Source: Kiritimatiellia bacterium | Lineage (GTDB): Bacteria > Verrucomicrobiota > Kiritimatiellia > RFP12 > UBA1067 | Direction: 5' to 3' | Length of the DNA stretch: 37,790 bases | Assembly: GCA_017459225.1 (NCBI GenBank) | Contig: JAFUDL010000137.1 | Location: 1-37,790, forward strand | Shown here: positions 18,801 to 25,060 of the stretch, one piece after another | Numbering within the stretch: position 1 is the first letter of the stretch | How the letters are laid out: each line of letters begins with the position of its first letter | Position numbers and translations under genes: made by a program | Notes under the pieces: model-generated | Databases searched by the model: none | Told to the model about the DNA's origin: nothing | The model's input: only the letters and a program-made list of their open reading frames with translations

Positions 18801-21800
18801 GTCGTTCGCTGGACGGGCCATCCACTGCGCGGCGTACGTGACGTTGCCGTATACGACCGTCGTCGGGTACAGCCTGGTCCCCGACTTCCACCAGCCCGAG
18901 AAGGCGTAGCCCGGACGCGACGCCGTCGGCAAGGTGCCGACCGGCTGGCCCATTTCACGCGACAAGACGTAGCTTGGCGAACCTCCGTTGGCGTTCAGCG
19001 ACACAGTGACCTTGGAGAGGTAGCTCCAGTTGACCTTCACCGCGCCGACATTGCTGTTGCCATAGCCCGCCACGCAGATGCGGTACGCGTTCCCCAGCAC
19101 AACGTCGAACGCGTTCGAGCTGATGTAGCAGCCAGATATGGCGTCGTCGTTCTCCGCGATCTTCGTCAGCGCGGATAAGGAGGTTCCCCTGTAGACGCCC
19201 ATCACGGTGTCGTCTATTCCGGACCCGGCGGTGTTGAACTGGACCTTTCCCGTGGCTGGGGCGGTCCATACCCACCACACCGTGTTCGTGGCTGCCGTCT
19301 TGAAGGCCGGCAGCGGATCGCCGGTTTCCCGCGTGGCGTATGCCGTCGTGCCTGATGCGGAGCCGTAGTAGCCTGTGATCTTGGCCGCTTTCGCGAAGTT
19401 GTCGTTAGCCGGTCCTCCAGGGCGCCAATGCGCGTAGAAGTGCTTGTTGGACCTGCTCTGGATCGTGAACGGACTGACCCTCCTGCCGCCGCTTGAGGCG
19501 GTGTACCATCCGTCGAACACATAGCCGCTGCGGACAGGTGTAGGCATGTAGTTGTAAATGACGGCGCCGATGTTCACGGAATTGGTCTTCACCGTCCCCA
19601 TGTCGTTGTTGTAGTGGAAATAGGCGCTTCGATACGTCCTATATGCGCGGCCGCCGTTCACGACTAGCGAATAGCGCGTCGCGTTCTTAGTGCCGCCAGT
19701 GAGAGATGTGTCCATGCCCGTCTTGATGCTGCTGGACGCCGTCCAGACCCGCGCCGTGAAGACGTGGTATGATGTCATGTCGCTTGTGGGGATGCGCACG
19801 CCAAGGGCGGTCGCCCCGGATATGCTGCCGGAGTTCATGGTGTACGTCTTGCCATCGTCGCGCGTCACGCTGAAGTTGAGGGCGTTGACGCGCTTGGTGG
19901 CGGTGGTTGACGCAGACGGATCGCCTGGCGCGTCCGTCCATGCCAGCATGAACGTGACGGGCCGTCCCGCCGGAGCCTCGATAACCCAGTTCGCAGAGGA
20001 GTTGTTGCCGATGACCTGCGCATTCTCCACATACACTCCTGTCACATTGGCGAGCGAATTGCTGAGGTTGAGCTGCCCCCAGCCCTCGGCGTTGTTTGGG
20101 TATGTCGAGGGGATTTCCCTGGTGGCGCCGGTGCCGTACTGCCCGGGCGCTAGGCTCCGCGCGCCCGCGAGGAGGATCGCCTTGACCGTGGCGGCGTCGG
20201 GGCTGGAGATTCCGTACTGCTCTTTCATCCACTGCCTGACGAGCGCCGCTGAGCCGGCGACGATCGGCGCGGCCATGCTCGTGCCCTGCATGTAGCAGTA
20301 GTGGTCGTTGTACAGCCAGTACCCTGTTTCCTTCTGCGCGAGAGACGACTGCATGGAGACGATGCCCGTGCCGGGCGCGACGATGTCCGGCCGAATGCGG
20401 CCGTCGCTCGTCGGCCCGCGGCTGGAAAACGCCGCCAGTCCCTGGTGGACGCCATCCTGCGGCAGGGAGTACGAGTCGCCGTTGATGGGCGTTGCCGAAG
20501 TGAACTTGCTGGCATACGTGTAGTTCGAATAGTGATTGGTCTGGAAGTTCTCGGACGCGCCCACGACGATGCTGTTCTTCGCTGCGGCGTAGCCGTTCAG
20601 CGTGGACGTGTCGACGACGCCGTTCGTTGGCGAGATGTCCACCCCGTTGTTCCCCGCCGAGAATACGATCGTCATGTCCGGATGCTCGAAGATGAAGTTG
20701 TCGACACCCTCGCACTTGGCGGTGTAGTTGTTGACAGGGGAGCCCTTCTCTCCTTGTCCGTAGCTGTTGTTGTGCACGCGCGCGCCCAGATTGTAAGCGG
20801 ACTGGAACATCGTCTCGATGTCGGAGGGGATGGAGATGCCGCTTTTGGCGGTGTTGTTTTGCAACGTGGACTGCATGACAAGGCGCGCTTCGTAGGCGGG
20901 ACCGCGGATGCCGCCGCTCGACCGACGGCCGTTGCCCATCGCGCATCCGACCACATGTGTGCCGTGTCCATTCTGGTCGTGCCACCTGCCGCGCTCCGAG
21001 ACGGAAGCGGAAGAGACGAGCCGATTCCGAATGTCAAGGTGGAGCGTGCCGTTTGTGCCCGTGTCGAGGCCCGTGTCGGCTACGCCGATGATCTGGTTCG
21101 TGCCAGTCAACCCGAGGAGCGTGGCTCCGCCCTCCCACACGGATTCGACGTTGGCGCGTTCCGCCTTCAAGGCCATGTCGAGCGTCAGGACGCTTTTGCG
21201 GAAGCGCTCGATCCAGTGGACGTCAGGCCATGAGGCGACTTCCCTCACTGCGGCGGCGGTGAGGACGGCCCGGACGCCTCGTCCGGTCGCCTCCTCCACA
21301 GTGCATCCGTCGAGCGCTGCGATCTTCTGCGCCACCGCGTCCGCCGTTCCCTTCTCGAAGAGGAGAATGTCGAAACGTGCGGAATCCGCCCCTGCGCCAC
21401 CCGCAGGCGCCGGCGTGGCCGCGAGCAGGCGCACCGGCTGCCCGCCGGCCGTCGGTGCGGCCGGTTCTGGGGGAAGCTCCGAAGCGTCATAGCGGTAGTC
21501 GGGCCTAAATTCGCCTAGATATGCGTGCGGCAGGTTCGCCGCGAGGTCGGCATAGCGTTCGCCCGGGATTTCGACGAGATAGGTGTCGTCGGGTATATAG
21601 GAACGTATCTTCGCGCCCAGCGACTCCAATCTGTCGCGCCATTCGTCGGTAACCTCGCCGTTCACGGGCTGCACAAGATACAGACCGCGCGCTGGTGCGG
21701 GGACGCCGGCGCCGAGGAGCGTCGCACCTCGGGCGGCCTGCGCAGGCGGGTTGATGGTCGTCGATCTCAGGCGGATGGGCGAGGCGTGCGCGGCAACAAA

Positions 21801-21845
21801 AACTGCTGCGGCCACGGCGAAGGTAGTTGCAACGTATTTGTTCAT
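15810..21845 (-). CDS. giant exported subtilisin-like (S8) protease with repeat-rich C-terminal half
   Basis: This 2011-residue exported serine protease has a signal peptide at residues 1-23 (start ATG 21845) and a pro-region to about 230. The S8 domain carries Asp257 (VADTGLD), His294 (NGHGTHVVG) and Ser523 (GTSMAAP), and is followed by a jelly-roll P-like region to about 750. The C-terminal half holds Listeria/Bacteroides Flg_new repeats (GYVFDGWYTASSGGRRVSPF, GYAFSGWWKSGTRLYP, YYSFAGWYTAKSGGTKVTA). It also holds three PPC-like lectin folds (PANDNFAKAAKI, PANDDFAHAGEI and a third, weaker copy), one BspA-like leucine-rich stretch (LKSIGDYAFKDCTSL) and Ig-like segments. These parts probably tether the protein to the surface or bind substrate. 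No sorting motif is seen at the end. Its promoter is unusually close to the start codon. Confidence 0.93.
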   Translation of the reverse strand: MNKYVATTFAVAAAVFVAAHASPIRLRSTTINPPAQAARGATLLGAGVPAPARGLYLVQPVNGEVTDEWRDRLESLGAKIRSYIPDDTYLVEIPGERYADLAANLPHAYLGEFRPDYRYDASELPPEPAAPTAGGQPVRLLAATPAPAGGAGADSARFDILLFEKGTADAVAQKIAALDGCTVEEATGRGVRAVLTAAAVREVASWPDVHWIERFRKSVLTLDMALKAERANVESVWEGGATLLGLTGTNQIIGVADTGLDTGTNGTLHLDIRNRLVSSASVSERGRWHDQNGHGTHVVGCAMGNGRRSSGGIRGPAYEARLVMQSTLQNNTAKSGISIPSDIETMFQSAYNLGARVHNNSYGQGEKGSPVNNYTAKCEGVDNFIFEHPDMTIVFSAGNNGVDISPTNGVVDTSTLNGYAAAKNSIVVGASENFQTNHYSNYTYASKFTSATPINGDSYSLPQDGVHQGLAAFSSRGPTSDGRIRPDIVAPGTGIVSMQSSLAQKETGYWLYNDHYCYMQGTSMAAPIVAGSAALVRQWMKEQYGISSPDAATVKAILLAGARSLAPGQYGTGATREIPSTYPNNAEGWGQLNLSNSLANVTGVYVENAQVIGNNSSANWVIEAPAGRPVTFMLAWTDAPGDPSASTTATKRVNALNFSVTRDDGKTYTMNSGSISGATALGVRIPTSDMTSYHVFTARVWTASSSIKTGMDTSLTGGTKNATRYSLVVNGGRAYRTYRSAYFHYNNDMGTVKTNSVNIGAVIYNYMPTPVRSGYVFDGWYTASSGGRRVSPFTIQSRSNKHFYAHWRPGGPANDNFAKAAKITGYYGSASGTTAYATRETGDPLPAFKTAATNTVWWVWTAPATGKVQFNTAGSGIDDTVMGVYRGTSLSALTKIAENDDAISGCYISSNAFDVVLGNAYRICVAGYGNSNVGAVKVNWSYLSKVTVSLNANGGSPSYVLSREMGQPVGTLPTASRPGYAFSGWWKSGTRLYPTTVVYGNVTYAAQWMARPANDDFAHAGEISGVEGTVSASVRYSSSESGEPLKSYRIAATNTVWWTWTAPIDGTATFDTVGSCLPNGENMDTVLGVYTGTSVSALTKVVENDDDTSLSYKYWSRLSFHAVAGQTYRICASGYGADNVDGTIKLNMEMEVENGGVARWKDASGIWWTFVWQDDGTATIGTGAEPSAADKALYKGTVVLPATVYREGKPYKVKAIAPKALYGCTLLKGATIPAGLKSIGDYAFKDCTSLLKVTFKDTFPPTSDFRKVFEGTMILVHWNLLNDSIVSYGYIGGASGKMSGGNFLAGVDSDEAWASIMAEHGDCATMWYKWEAPKSGTVWFDTIGSVFDTLLYVYRADTNAEVAKNNDFAKSGASRVSFKAEAGVEYYICVGGANGERGEYPLSWRMGTPVTLTLDSNGGALSGVDVPAKFTVPKNVAVGTLPAPVKTYYSFAGWYTAKSGGTKVTAKTKFAKSTKLYARWSKRKFKVKAVGVAPGVKKVTGSGTYAWGTKVKLKATPAYGYVFQRWEAVDAASKAAFPKYDTQNRKSASPTITVPKTSNVSYKAHFIKKSADAIALGALPYTTLYAESSALATLVIATSESYPTVTTSKLPAGVTFSLYSNSENIYFYALQVVAPEKVPAGRHVVKVTAKNRSGKKATKSFVVWGRNRTQAVDAGALTMTYGTSAQSPGVMYAGVKHRLADLGVSVTSGWKITKIGGLPTGITWDAKSQTLKGYTKKTGSYTFAFTVAKGSTSYVATATFQVKTLPAKVLGTFYGYTWATSYSDSFGSKSLKVTASVAKDGKVTAKMGSRSFSCNGLTYDLYNNTFRANMKSSSKDKKKNVTYNHTLVLDFDPTAAYYENSLDGRYFEDYTKKTSSGITEVLLAQHDIVGRRNVFGYNANGGLLFEGADVAQEALDLATLLHKTASVSFAGGSATITINGTGVAKLAGTLNGKAFSESAVIWYVGDEGASTRYLTIWSFSLGMPINYKLTYKTDGYGQYLDSIDAPSAPAG
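17625..19412 (-). repeat. three PPC-like domain repeats inside the subtilase
   Basis: Copies run at about 19412-19010, 18815-18390 and 17960-17625. Shared marks are PAND(N/D)FA, ATNTVWW(V/T)WTAP, GVY(R/T)GTS(L/V)SALTK, ENDD and YRIC(V/A)(A/S)GYG. The first two are close at the DNA level as well; the third is diverged (WYKWEAPKSG, YYICVGG). Confidence 0.75.
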
Positions 21846-21851
21846 GCCTGA

Positions 21852-21881
21852 ATTGTACCACACGTCCCATTCGAATGTCAA
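21852..21881 (-). promoter_or_regulatory. near-consensus sigma-70 promoter abutting the subtilase start
   Basis: Minus strand: a perfect TTGACA (21881-21876), an 18-bp spacer and TACAAT (21857-21852). The ATG (21845) begins 6 nt after the -10, where transcription is expected to start, so the mRNA may have almost no leader. Confidence 0.7.
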
Positions 21882-21954
21882 TTAAACCCGCGCGAACTGC
21901 AAAAAAATTCCGGCCGCCCGCATCACCTGGACGCGCACGTTTCAGGAACATGGC

Positions 21955-22203
21955 CTACCTGCCCACGGAAAACTTCTCCGCCACCCACACGCCATCGGAC
22001 TTGGCAATTCCAGAAAGCCCTTCAAACTTCCACCCTGGACAGGAGAACCCATTGCTGTCCCAGTACCCGCCCCACTTATGCTGCGTCGCCGTCCCTTCGA
22101 ACGTGCCGTTCTGGATTAAATTCGCCCCCGCAAAAACCTGCACCGATACGGCTGCAACCGCCGTGAGGCAAATCCCCTTGAATTGATATGATATTTTTCT
22201 CAT
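21955..22203 (-). CDS. short exported protein, probably a truncated carbohydrate-binding protein
   Basis: This is 82 residues from ATG 22203 (weak AAAGG upstream). Residues 1-26 are a clear signal peptide (MRKISYQFKGICLTAVAAVS then VQVFA). The mature part starts NLIQNGTFEGT and has CPGWKFEG. This is the usual opening of carbohydrate-binding, DUF642-like or LPXTG-free exported modules, which are normally 150 residues or more. The frame ends at a TAG after VWVAEKFSVGR, and no continuation is seen downstream. I think it is the 5' remnant of a longer gene, though it has its own plausible promoter. Function is unknown. Confidence 0.55.
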   Translation of the reverse strand: MRKISYQFKGICLTAVAAVSVQVFAGANLIQNGTFEGTATQHKWGGYWDSNGFSCPGWKFEGLSGIAKSDGVWVAEKFSVGR

Positions 22204-22229
22204 GGATATGTAGCCTTTCATGTGCGGTT

Positions 22230-22259
22230 ATCATATCAAACCCCGATGTAACCCGGCAA
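22230..22259 (-). promoter_or_regulatory. probable sigma-70 promoter of the truncated exported gene
   Basis: Minus strand: TTGCCG (22259-22254), an 18-bp spacer and TATGAT (22235-22230), 26 nt before the ATG at 22203. Confidence 0.5.
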
Positions 22260-22346
22260 CAGAGAATCGCGATTCAGAACGCAAGCGAGTTAGGGGCCAA
22301 CTAAACTTGATTTTCCGTTTTAGTTGCACCCAAAGTCTTGTCTGAT

Positions 22347-23783
22347 TTAGATCCCAAGCAAGTCCTTGAACCTGATGATCGCGTCAAAGAATCCATCGGC
22401 CTCCACTGACGGTGCCAGTTCGCCCTCGTACACAAGCGCGGTGCGGACAGACACGCTCTTCGGGTGCGGCAGCAGCCGACGCTTCCGCTCGACTTCGTAG
22501 ATGACCTCGCGGCCGATGTTCGCCTTGCGCTTGACCTCGACGACGCAATAGGACATTTTCGTCTGGAGAAGCAGATCAACCTGGACGCCCTCCTTGCCCG
22601 AACTTTCGGACGCCTTCCGAAAATACGGCGCGGCCGACAGGACGAGCGTGCGATCCATGTGCAGCGGCGAAAGAAGCTCTGCGGCATTGTTCACGACGAG
22701 ATTTTCGAACTGAAGCCCCTTGATCGCATCCCAACCTGAAAACTGTTCAATGCCAGCGAACTTGAACAACCCCGTGTCGATGACACGCTTGACCGGCGCA
22801 ACGTACTTCAGGTAAAATCTCGCATAGTTGTCCCTGAGCCTGTATTTCTTTTCCCTGATGTCCGCGCCTGTCTCTGGATTCTTTCCGGCATCGTCCGAAA
22901 CGAATCCCGATTCCGCAAGGCGCGCGAGCGCGGCCGACAACCGTCCTCCTTTCCCCTCTTCCAGCATTTCCGCGATGTCCGTCACGCTGCGCGACCCGTC
23001 GACAAGGCAGTTCAAGACCCTTGCCGTGAAGGCCGGTTGATGCGTGATGACGTCCGTGAACATCTCGTCGAAATCCGTCCGCAGGATGCTGTTGGGCAGA
23101 AAACACATCTGCCTGATGTTCTCATCGGCGGAAAGGGACGGATTGACCTCCTCCAGATAGCGCGGAACGCCGCCTGTCACGGAGAGCACGTCGATTATCT
23201 CCCTGGGATTGACGCGCTCCGCCGCCCGTCCCCAGAACTTGACGCATTCCTTAAGAGGCAGTTCTCCGACCACGAGATCGAGCGAACGGCGTCCCATGTA
23301 GGACGAATTGTCGATGAAGTTCTCTTTGATCCAGGAGGATACGCTCCCGCACAACACCAGAATCAGCCGATCATGGTCCTTCCAATAATTCTCCCACGCG
23401 ATTCTGACCGTGTTTGCGAACATCGGGTCGTAGTAGCCCATCCATGAAATTTCGTCCAGTAGGACAACGGTCTTCTGTCCATTCTTGACCTCGTGGTCAA
23501 GACGAATAAACGCCTCCAGCCAGTTTTGCGGTACCGTCCGCGCGCAACCCGTCTGGGCCGCCAGTTGCTCGACAAATGCGCGAAGCTCGTCTGCATTTGA
23601 GAAGCCCTCTTCGGGATGCACCCCCTCGATCTTCAAGAAGCGAACACCTGTCTTTTTCGCAAATTCCTTGATGAGCGTACTTTTGCCAATGCGACGGCGC
23701 CCCCTGCATGTAACCAAAGAGGATGTTCTCTTGCCCCATAATGAGGCAAGCTGCTCAATCTGATCTTGTCGTCCAACGAACAT
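22347..23783 (-). CDS. archaeal-type P-loop ATPase with DUF234/nuclease-like C-terminus
   Basis: This 478-residue protein belongs to the AAA/STAND-like ATPase group often annotated archaeal ATPase plus DUF234. It has the N-terminal MFVGRQDQIEQL, Walker A CRGRRRIGKSTL (about 28-40), Walker B TVVLLDEISWMG (about 112), sensor region LILVLCGSVSSW, GGVPRYLEEV, and winged-helix segments at about 255-300. The C-terminal PD-(D/E)xK-like core has VQVDLLLQ and CVVEVKRK near 405-425. Such genes occur in many lineage-specific copies and their true role is not settled. I start at ATG 23783, with AAAGG 8 nt upstream, although GTG 23792 is in frame. It stands alone, is less GC-rich than its neighbours, has a strong palindrome upstream and is flanked by gene remnants. 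A second, dead copy of the family lies at 36022-36427. Confidence 0.88.
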   Translation of the reverse strand: MFVGRQDQIEQLASLWGKRTSSLVTCRGRRRIGKSTLIKEFAKKTGVRFLKIEGVHPEEGFSNADELRAFVEQLAAQTGCARTVPQNWLEAFIRLDHEVKNGQKTVVLLDEISWMGYYDPMFANTVRIAWENYWKDHDRLILVLCGSVSSWIKENFIDNSSYMGRRSLDLVVGELPLKECVKFWGRAAERVNPREIIDVLSVTGGVPRYLEEVNPSLSADENIRQMCFLPNSILRTDFDEMFTDVITHQPAFTARVLNCLVDGSRSVTDIAEMLEEGKGGRLSAALARLAESGFVSDDAGKNPETGADIREKKYRLRDNYARFYLKYVAPVKRVIDTGLFKFAGIEQFSGWDAIKGLQFENLVVNNAAELLSPLHMDRTLVLSAAPYFRKASESSGKEGVQVDLLLQTKMSYCVVEVKRKANIGREVIYEVERKRRLLPHPKSVSVRTALVYEGELAPSVEADGFFDAIIRFKDLLGI

Positions 23784-23814
23784 GAAAGACACCTTTCCCT
23801 AAAAAGATGTCGAT

Positions 23815-23843
23815 ATGGTAGCATTCTTCGCACATCTAGTCAA
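23815..23843 (-). promoter_or_regulatory. probable sigma-70 promoter of the DUF234 ATPase gene
   Basis: Minus strand: TTGACT (23843-23838), a 17-bp spacer and TACCAT (23820-23815), about 31 nt before the ATG. A palindrome starts 6 bp upstream of the -35. Confidence 0.6.
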
Positions 23844-23849
23844 ACGGAA

Positions 23850-23888
23850 AAGTTCACCTATTTCCACTTTCATGAAATAGGTGAACTT
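23850..23888. repeat. perfect 15-bp inverted repeat upstream of the ATPase promoter
   Basis: Arms AAGTTCACCTATTTC (23850-23864) and GAAATAGGTGAACTT (23874-23888) are perfect complements around a 9-nt loop. There is no T-run, so it is not a typical terminator. Its place just upstream of the ATPase -35 suggests an operator or a DNA structure tied to that gene. Confidence 0.9.
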
Positions 23889-23973
23889 CGACTTTTGCCT
23901 TCGCTCGCTACCAATCGACACCCATGAGCATGAACCCGCAGCCAGCCGCCGCCATCGTGATGTTCGTCATTCC

Positions 23974-24235
23974 TCACTTTTTGTTAGACGTGGCATTGAC
24001 CTTGTGCGTGCGGTCTTCACGCCTCTGTGCCGCTGCGCTAAAAGCCGCATCATATTTCATTGACACCGGGCCGAGGAGACCGGAAGGCAGGAGCTTGTCC
24101 GTCTTCGTCCAGTGCTTCCACGTCGTGAAAGTGTGGCGTCCGGTCGGGGAAGTCCTGCCGTCCTTCACCCACTGCGGAATCTCCTTTATTCCCGGCTCGT
24201 TGAGCTTCTGCCAGCCGTGCCCGTCTCCTTGTAGA
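23974..24235 (-). pseudogene. remnant of a glycosidase C-terminus (alpha-L-rhamnosidase-like)
   Basis: The minus-strand frame reads GWQKLNEPGIKEIPQWVKDG, then TGRHTFTTWKHWTKTDKL and LLPSGLLGPVSM. TTWKHWTKxDxLLPSGLLGPV is the typical C-terminal signature of large exported rhamnosidase-like glycosidases. No catalytic domain precedes it. The upstream sequence belongs to a different glycosidase remnant in another frame, and the junction is near 24215-24235. About 85 residues survive, and the gene cannot be functional. Confidence 0.6.
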
Positions 24236-24443
24236 TGCAAAGAATGTTCGGCACGTCGCAACCGGACGGACGAAAGAGCCATTCCGTGCAGATTATCGGT
24301 CGCCCCGCAACGGACATTTCCGCGATCTTCTTGCGAGTACCGGCGGCGTTTCCGTAGAAATGGAACGTGATGATGTCGCTTTCAGCCATTGCGATCTTGT
24401 CGAACACCGGGTCGACAGGGCGAAAGCATGCGACGGTGAGAGG
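24186..24443 (-). pseudogene. remnant of a GH5/GH2-type TIM-barrel glycosidase
   Basis: The frame opens after an in-frame TAA (24446-24444) and reads FRPVDPVFDKIAMAESDI, then ITFHFYGNAAGTRKKIAEMS and GRPIICTEWLFRPSG. SDIITFH(C/F)YG and RP(I/L)ICTEW(L/M) are typical of the last strands of cellulase-like TIM barrels, where Glu in TEW is the nucleophile. The N-terminal two-thirds are missing, and the frame breaks into the rhamnosidase-like tail near 24220. It is a dead fragment. Confidence 0.6.
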
Positions 24444-25060
24444 TTACGACGGGGCAATTTCGCGCGCCCGCGCAAGCGACCAGCGCCTGCCACGGGGAGG
24501 TTGATCGCCCGGCGCGAGGAACGCGCCCTTGCCGGCATTGGCGAAGAAACGCTTCGTCACGCGGTCATAGAGGCCAACGGCCTTGTCGTTCATGCGGCGC
24601 GCGGGCACGAAGTCGCGCAGCGTCTCGCCCGCGTCCGTGGCGATTTTCATCGCATAGAGACGGAACTGCCCGAACTCGGCATGTGGGCAATCGCACGCAA
24701 AGAGCCACAGCGTATGGTGCGAAGCGGTGGAACGATCGGTCGCGAGCGCGCACAGTTCCCTGCCGTCCGCGCCGAACAGACGCGCCGTGTTGTCCGCGCC
24801 GAGCGTGAAGCGGTAGTCGCGTTCCTCCGTCTCGTCCTTCGCAATCAGATTCCACGCCTCGCCTGGCTCCTTCCCCTTCGCGCCGAAGAAACGGAACTTG
24901 CCTTGCTGGAGGATGAAGAGGAATCCCCGCGGATCCCAAACGTCCTTGCCGAACAGCGTGCTTCCGTTTCCATAGACGCAATGCCCGAACGACATGTCGA
25001 TCGTCGTGTTCGCGCCGGCATCAACGCCCGTGTCGATGTACTGGAGCCACGGCGAAACCG
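24444..25060 (-). pseudogene. remnant of a LamG/concanavalin-like exported protein
   Basis: In the minus-strand frame, real protein begins around WLQYIDTGVDAGANTTIDMS (about 25060-25000) and runs through FGKDVWDPRGFLFILQQG, YRFTLGADNTARLFGADG, KAVGLYDRVTKRFFANAGKG and AFLAPGD. This pattern (YIDTG near the start, YDRVTKRFFANAG near the end) is the same one used twice in the LamG-type protein at 27222-30572 (YIDTGIVPN, YDKVTDALMANHG). There is no start or signal peptide. Upstream, the frame runs antisense and out of frame through the end of the FAD oxidoreductase gene. A deletion appears to have joined that gene's end to this fragment. Confidence 0.65.

Noticed and set aside
22298..22326. Stem CAACTAAA/TTTAGTTG downstream of the intact ATPase as a terminator
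   Set aside because: Only 8 AT-rich pairs, a 13-nt loop and no T-run. It could be chance.
23850..23888. Palindrome as a rho-independent terminator
   Set aside because: No T-run on either strand, and it sits upstream of a promoter rather than after a gene.
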